A stretch of DNA of 64,000 bases, from the NCBI GenBank assembly GCA_963971425.1, contig OZ020514.1, positions 20,805,406 through 20,869,405 on the forward strand. The letters are read 5' to 3'. Below the pieces are notes generated by a model. The model saw only the letters and a list, made by a program, of their open reading frames with translations. It made no database searches and was not told the origin of the DNA. The stretch's first letter is position 1; each line of letters opens with the position of its first letter. This stretch comes from Bryoerythrophyllum caledonicum. Its lineage: Eukaryota > Streptophyta > Bryopsida > Pottiales > Pottiaceae. Position numbers and translations under genes: made by a program. This document shows positions 34,271 through 45,850 of this stretch, piece by piece.

Positions 34271-35440
34271 TATACGTTGTCGACATCGGGCGCGCACCCA
34301 ATGCCTCGGATGGGATCGGGTGCTCACTCGAAACCCTAGTCAAGATGGAGAGCTCATTCGATCCCCACTAAAAGATCGAGAGCGCACCCAATCTTGTAAT
34401 GGCCATTAGATGCTCTCAAAATCAACGAGTGATGATCGGAAGCGCGCCCGATCTGCAATAATATCGGGAGCGCTTCCGATCTATTTCGTCATAGGTTGCT
34501 ACCACAATTTTATTATAGATCTCGGGAGTGCGTTCGATAAAGAAAAAGGCGGTCAAGAGCGCTTGAGATCTCCTCCTATAGATCGGGAGCGCGCCTGATC
34601 TTCTAGTTGAAATCGGGAGTGCACCTGATGGCAGTGGTGATTAGTAAGCCGAATTTTGTGCGTGAGTGGCTGAACCAATTAGTAGTAATTTTTTCAATAG
34701 AATTAGAACTGTTCATATATTTCCATACACGTAAATCCGTTTGCCAAGTAACCGTATGTTCGTCCGCAATAATGTTGGGAGCGCTCCCGATCTACACTGG
34801 GAGATAGTTTGCTCCCTCAATCTCATAAGAGACCTCGGGAGTGCGTTCGATGAAGAAAGTGGCGGTCGAGAGCGCTCGAGATCTCCTCATATAGATCAGG
34901 AGCGCGCTCAATCTCGTAATTAATATCAGGAGCGCACCCGATGGCAGTCGACATCGGACGCGCAGCTGATGTCTGGATTGGGATCGGGTGCGAGCCCGAT
35001 ACCCTAGTCGAGATTGGGTGCTCGTTTGATTTCCACTAAAATATTGGGAGCGCACCCAATCCCCCATTGGATCCCCAAGTTCGAGAGCGCACACGATTCC
35101 CGAAGTTTGGGAGTGCTCCCGATCTGCCATGTTATCGAGAGCGCTCTCGATCTCTTTCGTAATAGAATTCTCCGACAATCTCATTAGAGATCTTGGGAGC
35201 CCGTTCGATCGAGTAAGTGGAGGTCGACTGCGCTCTAGACCTCAGATCCTCGTAAAGATTGGGAGCTTGTTGGGTCTTCTGGTAGGGATCGGGAGCTCGC
35301 CTGGTCTCTTAGTTGAGATTGGGAGCGCTCTCGACCCCCACTTGACATCATTTGCAATCCTGATCTCCAAGTGATGATCGGGAGCGCACCCGGTCTCAGT
35401 TCTATCGTTTGCAACCCCGTTGTCTTGTTCGCAATCTGCT
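34270..35440. repeat. Long palindromic array of the GATCGGGAGCGCACCCGATC family
   Basis: About 25 degenerate units (ATCGGGAGCGCTTCCGATC, GATCGGGTGCGAGCCCGAT, ATCGGGAGCGCACCCGATGG). A larger duplication is visible: the block containing TTCGATAAAGAAAAAGGCGG and GAGAGCGCT near 34530 recurs near 34850. The array ends about 100 bp before the first recognised exon of the 35-kb gene. Confidence 0.85.
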
Positions 35441-35537
35441 GCGCTCTCGTTCTCGGGCATGAATCTCAAATTAGGATTGCACTTTCAGAATCATGTTACG
35501 TGCTTCTAATAGCCTTTTTCTTCGTTCATTTTTGCAG

Positions 35538-36907
35538 AGCCAACCGCGAAGCGTTAAAGAATGTGCCAAAGGAGTTGCTCCCGGTGAGGCTTAAACCTGC
35601 GATCAGTTGCAGATTGCTCACAATGCCGTATCAACGAGACCCAGATTTGCAGCCTGTCGCTTTTTACCTTGCCAACATGACCAAGGAATGGGGTCTAGAG
35701 TTGGAGATGGAAGAGGCTTATGGAAGAACCTTTGTCCCACCGGTCATCCTGATTGAGGACAAAAAACAGTGCAACGAACCGCCACGCTTATTACCAACCA
35801 AGGACTGTCAGGTTCTGGGACTGTACGAAATTCAATCGGCAGAACACGTCCTTGCGATTGTCACTGAATATGTAGCATCAGCAAGAGCAAAAAAAATGTT
35901 TGGTTTTGTTCTACCCACCGCGAGATTGAATTATTCGCTTTGCCAAGTTGTGGAGCAGTTGGGGTTCTTTATCGATGGCGATAGTGTCGACGCAAGTGAC
36001 TTGTGTGATGTCAAGGCTCAATTGATGGTGGGTGTCATTGCAAAAAACGTGGGAGAGGAAGATAGCCAGCGGCGTCCTCCGATCACCCCTCCAAAGCGGA
36101 TGAGAGCTAACGGGCGGCGGTCCGGCTGTGGCAGAGGAACCCATCAAGAAGAAGTCGACCAGGAAGAATCCCGAAGCCAAAATTGTTGAGGGAATGACAT
36201 TGGCCAAAGCTGTGAATCTTACCCAGTCCGTTGTTGCAAAATTCACTACAAAGGAGCTCCTGCAGTTGCGTGACTTTTTTGAGATGGAGTTCGCTCCACT
36301 GCACATATTTGGCCAGCGCCCTTTCAAGATCAAGGACGATCCAAATGAACTAGACCTCCTCGTGGACATTGACAAACTACACAGGGCTCCGGCACCAGCA
36401 ATCGTGTACCGGCCTCTTTTACCGTTACGAGACGAAGCTTTAGTCACGCAGAAGAAGATGATTCTCTCCTTCAACGCAACGCTGCAACATGTCTTCGTGA
36501 TGCCAATACGGGGACCTCCTACTCCAGTTGATGACCCAAACACGAAAGACGGAGTTGTGGAATTCTTTGACTAACAGCCAAGACGGGATCAAATCAACAG
36601 GGATATGCACTTCTAAATAATAGGAGGCCAACATGGTGTCGCAGCTCACAGACAGCTCCTCAAAGAAGGTAGCCTCAGTGATCGCGACGCCGCCAACGCC
36701 CGTTAGTACTTCGTCACGATATTGTGGACAAAAATGGAGTCATTCAACCAGCTCACGTACTTCAACAAGTTCCTAAACCAAGACTTTTCTCGTAATCGAA
36801 AGGAGGGCAATTTTTTAAATCAATTGCAAACAGCTCGGAGATGCTCGAACGAGCTGGGCAACCTGCTGCCCAAACGGAATGGTGCCCTCAACACCAAAGA
36901 ATTCAAT
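35538..36907 (+). pseudogene. First recognised exon of the 35-kb gene (GGQH protein), with stops
   Basis: The exon follows the acceptor TTTTTGCAG at 35537 and runs to the donor GTAAGT at 36908. The first part has MPYQRDPDLQPVAFYLANM and VVEQLGFFIDGDSV. One frameshift is needed near 36100-36128. A Lys-rich stretch then leads to TKELLQLRDFFEMEF. Past TAAs near 36573 and 36615 and a TAG near 36700 the frame continues. It includes IIGGQHGVAAHRQLL, reminiscent of the Gly-x-His-Arg core of ParB-like domains, though that assignment is weak. Upstream exons are not found, and a palindromic array fills the region before it. The product is unknown. The exon is part of a longer gene continuing to at least 46501. 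Confidence 0.5.
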
Positions 36908-37064
36908 GTAAGTCGTACTATTCCATTTAGTTTAGTGAGGTTCAACATTTCCACTAAGTTTTCCAATTCTTTATATTCGTTGTTTTCGCTTTTCTTCAGG
37001 ATCGGGGGCTCACCCAATCTTCTCCCTCAATCGAGAGTGTACTTACTTCAATTCATGCTTTTAG

Positions 37065-38537
37065 GCGTTTGTTGAGAAGCTCAAAGCATGTTTCTCAGAA
37101 AACAAACCAAGCGCTCTGGATCTCGATAAAAGTAGTGGAGCACCGAAATTGCCATTGCTGTACGTTCTGAATCCTCTCTTCCGACAATGGTTTCAAATTG
37201 AGGACTTATACATCAATGGACTATTTCCCAATCTTTGGAACAATGTTCCAGGAGTCCTTTCTGCGAGTTCCGATGACGATGACGACGACGGAGCAACTTC
37301 GTCATCATCAAAAAGTCGCGCTTTGAAGCTGGCGAAGAACAAGGAGTCTCGAGCGCTCATGAAGAACGATCTTTGGGATCTGTATGGACTGACAAATGAT
37401 GAGTGTCAGAAGATGGCTGACATGGTGATGTGGAAAGTGATTTCCGTAAAATCCTCAAAGGGACAAAAGAAGCCGGCTGTTTTGAAGAGTTTGAAGGACC
37501 TTTGGTTCATTGAGAAGAGGCTGAGAGTGTTGAAGAATGAGCTCATGCACCACTTTGACGGGAAGCTGCTTCCACAGAAGACGGTAGAAGAACCATATAA
37601 GGAGGAGGAGTACGAGGAATTTGTTGCTGCCCACAAGATTCCTGAGGATGTACTTCTCAGCTAGTATAACAGACTGAGTCAAGACAAGGGTGGTCAATTA
37701 TTCTTCTCGAAGCGGACTGCCAATCTGAATCCTTTTCATAAGACAGACGACATTGCACCCTTTCTCAAGGCTATGTTTTAGCATCTAAAGGACAGTGAGA
37801 GGGATAGTGCTCGTGGTATTTGTGGCGCATCCAGACAAGAACTTGAAGAGCTGATGGAATCCTACTATTGTGTCAGGTCGCTAGATAGAAAAAACGGTGG
37901 TTTAAAGAATATCTTGACAGACGACAACCTGAAGACCTTCAACACGAAGAATTTGAAGTAGATCTACATTTACTACTTCGTCAATCGAGGGCAGCGCGGA
38001 TCCGGAGATGCATCCGTCCTAAAGCAAGAGATGGTGAAATGCTTCACGGAAATGGAGAGCAGGGATAAGAAAAATTTTAGAAGAGCGCAAAGTCAAGGTG
38101 TATTTATTACTGACCGCGTTAGGTTGGTTGGCCTGGTGAACTTGCTCGATGATAAAGATCGGAATTATCTTCAAGGCCCTATTTGGGATTACACGTCGAC
38201 AGTGTACCTCACTTCTCCGGCTAAGCAATTTGCCAAACTGCTATCGGTTGAGCCAACCTTATCCCTCTACTTCAATTTCGTCTTCAATTTCGTCTTCGGG
38301 AGGACCGATGGCAATGCAGTGGAGGCAAGCTTCCGAGACTACTTTGGGCCTGATCTGCAGTTTCATCCTCTGTGGAATGCGAAGGACTTTGAGAGCGTCT
38401 CCGGACCGAGTTGTGATCAGGTCGGGCGTGCCAACTTCAACGTTGGCGCGGTGGACAAATTGATTGGTGTACTTTGCCGTCGCAACATTGTTATTATCAA
38501 CATCGGAGCTGGTTTTGCGATTACCTGGATATCCCAG
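37065..38537 (+). pseudogene. Second exon of the 35-kb gene
   Basis: Acceptor TTTTAG at 37064, donor GTAAGA at 38538. The phase 0 junction with the previous exon keeps the frame. It encodes FVEKLKACFSENKPSALDL, a short Asp run followed by Ser at about 37275-37310, a Lys-rich helical region, and NFVFGRTDGNAVEASF with FNVGAVDKLIGVLCRRN near its end. In-frame TAGs lie at about 37662, 37779 and 37959; otherwise the frame is open for 490 codons. The intron of 36908-37064 carries one GATCGGGGGCTCACCC repeat unit. The product is unrecognised. Confidence 0.5.
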
Positions 38538-38879
38538 GTAAGAATAATGTCATCATTTGTCATCATTATCATTCTTGCTCTTGAAGTTTTTAGCGGCGTT
38601 TGTTCATGTACCTTACGTTCGAAATGGCTCTTTTCTTGCAGACCAAAGGCGCTAGAGTTGTGGAGGTTGTGTTCTCAACAACAAACAAGACCTTCGCTTT
38701 TGACAATGCGAAGAAATTTTGGGATGCTCGTTAGGTTCAGGGTTACCAATCCGACGTCCTTGGGGGTCTGAGAGCGTCCTAGGGCGTCCTAGGACGAGGA
38801 CGTCCTAACGTCAAGTCGGACGCAGCGTCCGGGGGGGGTAAAATGCATTTACCGAAGGCCGTAGTAAGTTTTCTGGACC

Positions 38880-39083
38880 GTCAGATTCGACGAAGTGCGA
38901 CGCGGCGAGATCTCAGCCGTCGAAATGCGTCGAGTCGTCCGTCCGGACCCCGCCGTCGGAGAGATCGGACGGCACCTCGGCCGTCCGCGTAATCGGACGG
39001 CCGATGGACAGATCGTACGGCCCCGATTGATCGCGGGGCCGCACGACGGCCGTCCGATTAGGCCGACGGCTTTAGGGCCGTCC
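38880..39083. repeat. CGGCCGTCCG-type GC-rich array upstream of the coiled-coil/RING gene
   Basis: Units such as CGGACGGCACCTCGGCCGTC and CGGACGGCCGATGG; it runs into the 200-N gap. The counterpart at the other end of hAT-C is 45640-45850. Confidence 0.8.
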
Positions 39084-39283
39084 NNNNNNNNNNNNNNNNN
39101 NNNNNNNNNNNNNNNNNNNNNNNNNNNNNNNNNNNNNNNNNNNNNNNNNNNNNNNNNNNNNNNNNNNNNNNNNNNNNNNNNNNNNNNNNNNNNNNNNNNN
39201 NNNNNNNNNNNNNNNNNNNNNNNNNNNNNNNNNNNNNNNNNNNNNNNNNNNNNNNNNNNNNNNNNNNNNNNNNNNNNNNNNNN
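39084..39283. other. Assembly gap (200 N)
   Basis: Exactly 200 Ns in the GC-rich array of hAT-C; probably a placeholder length. Confidence 0.95.
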
Positions 39284-39379
39284 CAACCACAATTCCCAAA
39301 GAGAGTGTGGAGACAACGACGGTAGAAGACCCCGTACAATCAGATATTCCGAATATTTTAATTGTAGGAGGTGAAGACC

Positions 39380-41793
39380 ATGGTAACGTGGAACGAGGGG
39401 GGGGAGAATATGGATGGAGAAGAAACCGTTGTTCCAAACGTTCAAACTTTGGAAGGCATGGCACCAAAGACAATGGATGCCGGGCCAAGCACTTCAACGC
39501 GGGAAGCATTGGAATCAAATTCCAAGGACCCGATCATTGACAAGGGTACTTTGATTTCCAATATTGAAGAAATGCTTCGAACAATGCCAAACAAGGATAA
39601 GTTGAAAGGCTTGCTCGACTTGAGTATTAAGTGGGCTGAAGCGTGCGCTCAAGTAACAGAATTTGGTCATCCAATTGATCTGCCAATTGATTCGAACGAA
39701 TGGGACCAAATACATGGAATAGTGAGAGTGGCACGTAATTTGGTGGACGGGGCCGAAATTCTTGCAGGAATGGCTCCTCATCTTCTAGATATGGCTCATA
39801 CGTTTTCAACTATCACTCCGAGTGTGCTACAAGCCACTGATGGCTTCGACACGTTGGCTTCCTCTATAACGCCAATGTTAAAAGACAGGATCGCGCTAAC
39901 TCAGAAAGTGATGGATATGGAGGAGGAGGCCTATAAAAATGAAACCCTCACTGGACACCTTAAATCGGAATTAGAAAATAACAAGCGTATGCTAGAGGCT
40001 AGTAGGAGACGCGTTACAAGGATGTCGGAGAAGATGGATGCGCAGGTTCGTGAGGTGGATGTGGTAGTCATTGACGACAACGCTGAAACTTCTGACGACC
40101 TTTCTCTTTCCAAGTTTGGAGGGAACGATGCAGAGGATGCCACACCGGTTAAATCTAACAGACCGACTGAGCCATCTTCTGTTCAATTGGCAATACTAGC
40201 TGGGAGTAGCCAAGTACGGCCTGCAGCGCCTGGAAAAGGGAAGGCGATAGTCGAAGGTGAGGGGGAGATGGAATCGATGTCACAGAAGTCGGAGGTGGCA
40301 AATAAGGAGAGGGACGAGGCACGAGCGGAACTAGAGACACTGCGGAGGACATTGAGATCGGTGGACGACACACCATGGAACGAGAACACAATGCCTTGGT
40401 TGGGTTGGGTTCATCGCCTTCAGGACAGGGAGACCATGGTCTTAAAAGTACAACATGATTTGAAGAAATTTGCCGCCGAATCACAAGAATCATGTGAACT
40501 CGTGGATACCTCATTGGAGAGATTGAAGAAATTCGTTGGACAACGTGGACATGAGTCCACGAAGGTTACTATTTGGGGTGATGTACCGGAGATGATGGAT
40601 CGCACAAACTATCATCGGAAGGGTAGAGCCATAGTATTGACTGGGCTTTAGAAGTGGAGGAAGGATGGATGCCCTACAATACCTTCTCATCACATTTTCT
40701 AGAATCTGAGCGAAGAATAATCCATACTTGCGACCCTGTCCCGGCATTCCTCAATGACAAATGCAGCTTGTGCCAAGATCATTTCGGTCCGGAGGGAGCG
40801 TATACGTTGGGCCAATGTGGCCATAACTTTCATATTACTTGCATTTCCGCAGGTTCTATGATACAATCGGCGTGTCCTATGTGTCGCTCTCCAATTAGCT
40901 CAAGATTCTACGAAGTGATGGGAATAAGAGATGTTATGCCACCGGGGCACGAGTTCAACCGATGGAATCTCCCCTTGGATCAACTTCCAAAGAAATCCTT
41001 GAACTATCGTGAGTGGGGAAAACCACTTATGTGGAATAGTGAGCTTTCTTGTCACCAACTATACGAGGAGTATGGGATGGAAATTGATCCATTATTTTGG
41101 ATGACACAAGACTATGAGGTGGAGATACGGGCGCGAGAGATTGAAGATGGCGAGCAACAAGAGTTGTTTTGCCGCAACTTTGGGGGGCATTGGAGCACTG
41201 AGCACAAGCGTTTCTTCCGATTTCCTCCAAGGAGAGTTGAGAAGGGAGAAGATGGTGTATGGCATGAGATAAACGATGGCATTGAGTTGAGAGATGAGTA
41301 CAAGAAGTACAATTGTACTTTGGTGGGAAGAGCCCTGCTCCTTGCAAAGTTAGAAGAGGCCGCAAAGCTACGGAGTTCAACAGAAGAGGATTCTCTTAAA
41401 GACGTAGAGTGTTTTTATTGGGATGCGGTGCAAGCTTTTGATCGGAGGATTGGGGACGCCATTGGCTATTGGCGGAACGTGCTACAGAAACCCGAAGGGG
41501 AATTATTGGTGTCATTCCCACAGAATGACGCTTTTGTGAACAATGTGGTGGAACGAATAAAGAAGGCTATGGAAATCTTTGCGGCGAAGAAGGTGGATCC
41601 TGGCGGGAAGCGGAAGAGGGATGATGGCAATGACATCGACGATAGTTGGTGGTCGGAGATGCATAGGGAAGTTGCAGCCGTGGATCGAGAGTACGAAGAG
41701 GGGGAGAGGATTGCTAGGCCAAGCCAGAGACCGCGGACTCGTAGTAGCACTCGAACGGATCATACCGACGAGCCTTCTTCTTCAAGGCAATAG
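39380..41793 (+). CDS. Coiled-coil / RING-H2 protein carried by hAT-C (one frameshift)
   Basis: Two overlapping frames form one gene of about 800 codons. The first, from ATG 39380 to 40651, has an acidic N terminus and long helical or coiled-coil segments (EMLRTMPNKDKLKGLLDL, NNKRMLEASRRRVTRM, KERDEARAELETLRRTL). A -1 shift near 40620 joins it to SIDWALEVEEGW and then the second frame. A RING-H2 finger follows near 40768-40890: CSLC, 14 residues, CGHNFHITC, 10 residues, CPMC, so all eight zinc ligands are present. After it come a conserved region (FRFPPRRVEKGEDG, FGGHWSTEHKRF) and a basic Arg/Ser-rich tail (KRKRDD, SQRPRTRSSTRTD). The same architecture, with SIDWAKLGW and GPEGAY-like blocks, occurs at 52148-54359, which confirms the joining point. 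A RING-H2 finger suggests E3 ubiquitin-ligase activity, perhaps acting on silencing or the transposase; that role is inference. Confidence 0.75.
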
Positions 41794-41829
41794 AATGTGG
41801 TAGATGAATGTAAAGCTTAGCGTAGTTGT

Positions 41830-42300
41830 TGTTTAAGGAATGGTGTGGCAAGAAGTCGGAGGCATGCCATGGTGGAGCATACTTTTTGAAATAAAGGTTT
41901 ACAATTTGTAATTTATTTTGTCAACTTCTGAATTCTTTAATTGTATGTGGGTGTTAGAAATATTGTGGTGCATTAGGTGGATGCGAAGCAGTGAAATGAA
42001 TAGAAGTTTGCAAACTCGAATTACATTCTGCATACAACAAGAATGACATGTTTAAGTCATTTTGTATGGGATGACTAAATCCATACACAAAACACAAGAC
42101 AATAGAATAGCAAAAGAGATGGATGTAAAACTTGTGCATATATGAAAAAACTTTATTGATATTCGGAAGAAATCCAAGAATCAATTGAGAGAATAGAAGC
42201 TTTTAATGCATACGTAGAACGACTATAAAGTATCCTAAACTCGAACTACAATATTAACATATAAAATAAGTGCGGTGAATGCATACTACGTAAATGGGCC
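41830..42300. other. Short convergent intergenic region of hAT-C
   Basis: Lies between the two 3' ends. AATAAA at about 41891 could serve as a poly(A) signal for the plus-strand gene. I see no gene. Confidence 0.5.
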
Positions 42301-42308
42301 AAATTTTC

Positions 42309-45300
42309 CTACTCATTCACATCGGTAGGAAGTTCGTAATCGCTGTCATCTTTGATTTTAGCTCCACTAGATCCTGAAGGATCGTCTTCATTATCCGAGG
42401 CGGGTTCTTGTTTGATTCTCCGTTTCATCGACAATGATTTAACGATTTTGAATCTCTTACAAGTTCCAATGACATCAATGGGATTACTAGGTCGCGTGCG
42501 AAGAAATGGATGCATGGAAGCTTTACGTTTCCTCGTGTCGTTTGTAGGCCGCCTAGGTTGTAACCCTAAACCTCCCTGAACCTCGGGGTGATGTATGAAG
42601 AGCTTAGACAGAGGTACATCGCCATCACTAGGTAGGCCATCGGATGGGTGTTGCGGCGTTCGGGGTCGCATATGTTTTGAAAGGGACACCAAACCGTGGG
42701 AGGATTTCAAATTGGTTGTAGTGACCGTTGCAAGAGGGGTTGCAAATAGAGACCGCGACGCGCGACCTTGCAAGGACGGTTGATCCTTAGAGGAGGATGC
42801 CTTCTTCTCCGTAACGTGAATGGGACTCCGTATACCACCGTAAGTACCGCCTTCCATAGTTTTCTCCCCGAGAACAACCGTGTCGTCTAGGAATGGCTCT
42901 TCCGTTGTTTGCTCGCGGTTGTCCGCAAGTGCGAGACTGTGGACGCCTTCGTCAACACTCTTCACTGAGGACCCTTGCTTTTTTTGCCCGTGTAGTACCG
43001 TTGTACGGTCGGATGATAAATCTTCTCCTCCCTTGTCCTTCGTGTCTTCCGGAAGCGGAGTCGGTCCACGACAAAGGATATTATTGCTATTGAGCATGCC
43101 GTCTCCATTCAGGTACCGCGCTATGGGCAACAAGTCATCTTCTTTCTCAGCAAGAGTGTCGTCATCGACAAAATCATACTCGGTGATTGGGGCGCCGTGA
43201 GTATGATCCATACGTTGAGAAGGGCTGCTATCGATGCCATCGTCTAGATGCTCTACATCGTAATTGGCAAGGGCACTGGTGTTTGAATCGTCAGAGTAGT
43301 CCGGGTCATCCAACTCACGTGGTTGTGGATCCTCTAAATCCAAGTTCTCCGCGTACCACCTCTTCTCATCCGTCAACTTTGCATTCGCAAGCAAGTTCGA
43401 GTTTGTATACACAAAGACCAAGTCATCAGCCCTTCCCGGTAATAACCGATTCCTTTTCTTGTCGCGGACGAAAGAGTAGCTACTCCAATTGCGTTCGCAA
43501 GAAGAAGATGACACTATCTGCGCTAGTATTCTCTTTGCAATTGGTGCAAGGAGCTTTCCACAAGCACCTTCAAAATTCCACCAAGCATACGGAGAACATT
43601 TTTGGTCCTTAGGATCCAACATGTCATGGAATGGTACATCCTTGTTTCGAAATGCCAGGAACTCGTTCACTACCTCCGGGTAAATCTTAGGATCACATAG
43701 CTTTCGTAGTACTCGTTTGCATGCCGTGATGACATCCGGATCATCAGCCAACTCTTCGTCATGGAGTAAATAAGGATTGAGAAGTGCACCCGCGGAATGT
43801 AAATCCGTGGTCATCATCCGTTTCCGTGCGTAGAACCTGTCCTTAGCAATGAACGCTAAATCGCTAGCGAGACTGAATGGTTCATCACGCAACGCTAGGA
43901 CATGCTTCTCGAGGTCGCGAAGGATGTGGAAAACCTTGGGCATGCAAGGTTCCTTGGCATCGAATTCCCGAAGCGCATACACTATAGGGGCTACCATCTC
44001 GTGGAAGTTCGTGCACCGCTCCTAGAAATGCTCATCTAGAACCACTCTTTTGATGGCTCGAGAAATGACTACTTTATCTCTAGCCGAGAGTGACTTCTTA
44101 GAGGCATATGCCCGCCATTCAGGATCAACGACGGTTTGCTCCAATGATTCCTTGACCTTCAGCAGGCGATCTATCATTATGAAATTACATGCAAATCTTG
44201 TTTGACCGGGGAACAATAGGCTGAACTTCGCCTCGTGTTTACGAAACAGGGCGAGGGGCATTTGCCGATTCTTGACAAACTTAACCAAGAACTTGGCCTT
44301 CTCGAGAGTTTCTTTTACCCATGTAGCCTTCCCCTTGTCCTCCAACAATAAGTCCATGGCATGCGCGGCACATCCTTGAATGTATATGTGTGGATATTTT
44401 CTGACGACCAATGCTGAGGCATTGAGCATGACTGGAGCATTGTCAGTACACACCTGAACAATGTTGTTGGGGCCAACTTGTTCAATGAACTTGAACATGA
44501 TGGATGCCAGGTACGCAGCGTTCTTTCATTGCCCGTGGTATCTACAGCTCCCAAGAAGAGCTCTCCAGCGGGAGACACGAGCATTGCATTGCACAGAGGG
44601 CGGCTAGTCACAGACGTCCATCCATCTATGGCTAGAGTTCCTCCAAACTTCCGAACACTCTCGAACAGTCACTTATTGAGTTGTGCTTCCAAATCAGCCT
44701 TCGCTTGTCCCAACAACCTTGTTCGAATGTCATGGTTAGAGGGTGGGACATATGGTTTTTTGAAAGAGGCAGTCTTCATCACGGCTTCCTTGAATGCAGC
44801 ATTCCGTGCTATAGCAAACGGCACGTTTGCTTTGTAGAAAAACTTCGGCCACACTTTGTCTAGCTCCCGCCGCTCCACTTCTTGAAAGCCATCTTCGAGC
44901 ACGGATTGCCTCACCAATCTGGGGAACGTGGCACCTACACTCCCTTGTTCGGTGAAGTCGTGGTGGAAGGTGGGGGTTGGTTCAACCATGGTTGATGGTA
45001 AAATCACGGGGGGGAGGCTTGAGTGGACCCTACACAAGAGTCTTCACCGGTGGACTTGGGCGTGCTATATCCTGAGGCAGGCGTAGATTTCAATGGTGGG
45101 GTGGGGCAATGTTCGGAGAAAAGTTCTCCATTGTGTTTCGGGTAGTGGCCACGACAATTTTTAAACAAAGTCTGTACGCGGGGTGTCAATTTGGTGCAGA
45201 GGCCAACACCGCTATTGCGCTTGCCAGGGATTTCTTCGTACCCGAGATGACTTAGTTGTCGTTCTAGCCTTTTTGCAAAAATGCGGTGACAAAGACTACA

Positions 45301-45375
45301 TCGGACGGAGTCGGTCTTCCTGCCTTGTACTTCAGTGATTTCGACATACCAAGGAGACCAAGGTTTGGTAGACAT
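42309..45375 (-). pseudogene. hAT transposase of hAT-C (BED finger, DUF659-type core, dimerisation domain)
   Basis: ATG 45375 starts a BED-type finger (VRCSLCHRIF, RQLSHLGYEE). After a frameshift near 45030 comes KVWPKFFYKANVPFAIAR, then LAIDGWTSVTSRPL near 44620, VCTDNAPVM near 44440, YPHIYIQGCAAHAMDLLLED, TRFACNFIMIDRLL and the C-terminal hAT block (SSSSCERNWSSYSFVRDKK, ADDLVFVYTNSNLL). DGW and TDN hold the expected Asp residues and the CERNW block the likely Glu region. The last 562 codons (43997-42309) are open and end in an acidic tail with KRRIKQEP. Breaks are a TGA near 44666, a one-base shift near 44520 and a TAG at 44022-44024, where a Trp normally follows Phe (FW). It is the best-preserved hAT transposase in the window but still disrupted. 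Confidence 0.9.
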
Positions 45376-45639
45376 TCTGATGGGTGTAGTATCGAGAATT
45401 GAACAAACGTGATAGGTAGTATGTGGAAGAAATATCAGGAGTTCCAAAAGAAACTCTGATATTCAAGACTTCCGAACTCAATGATTACCAAGCAATAGAT
45501 ACATAATGCAGCTGAAAGCTCTTGGGAAACAAGATGTTAGATGTGAAGTGAGGCTCCATGTGCTGTTTTCTTTATACTCACGGTGATTCTGACCGTTGCG
45601 AGACAATTCATTGTCAATCTAATAGGGGACGGGGGAGCT

Positions 45640-45850
45640 GTAGTGAGAAGGCCGTCGGCCTTGGCGGACGGCCATGGCGGACGGCCGTGGCGATCGGCCA
45701 TGGCGGACGGCCATGGCGGACGGCCACGCGGACGACGGACGCCGGTCGCCTGAAGCTGATGGCCGTGCGGTCGGCTGCGGAAAACAACGGACGGCCGTGC
45801 CGTCCGCCCAAGCGGACGGAATGGGCGGTCGCCCGGGACTGCGGACGGCT
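45640..45850. repeat. CGGACGGCCATGG array upstream of the hAT-C transposase
   Basis: Units GGCGGACGGCCATGGCGGAC and variants. It lies about 270 bp upstream of the transposase ATG and near the right end of the element. Confidence 0.85.
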
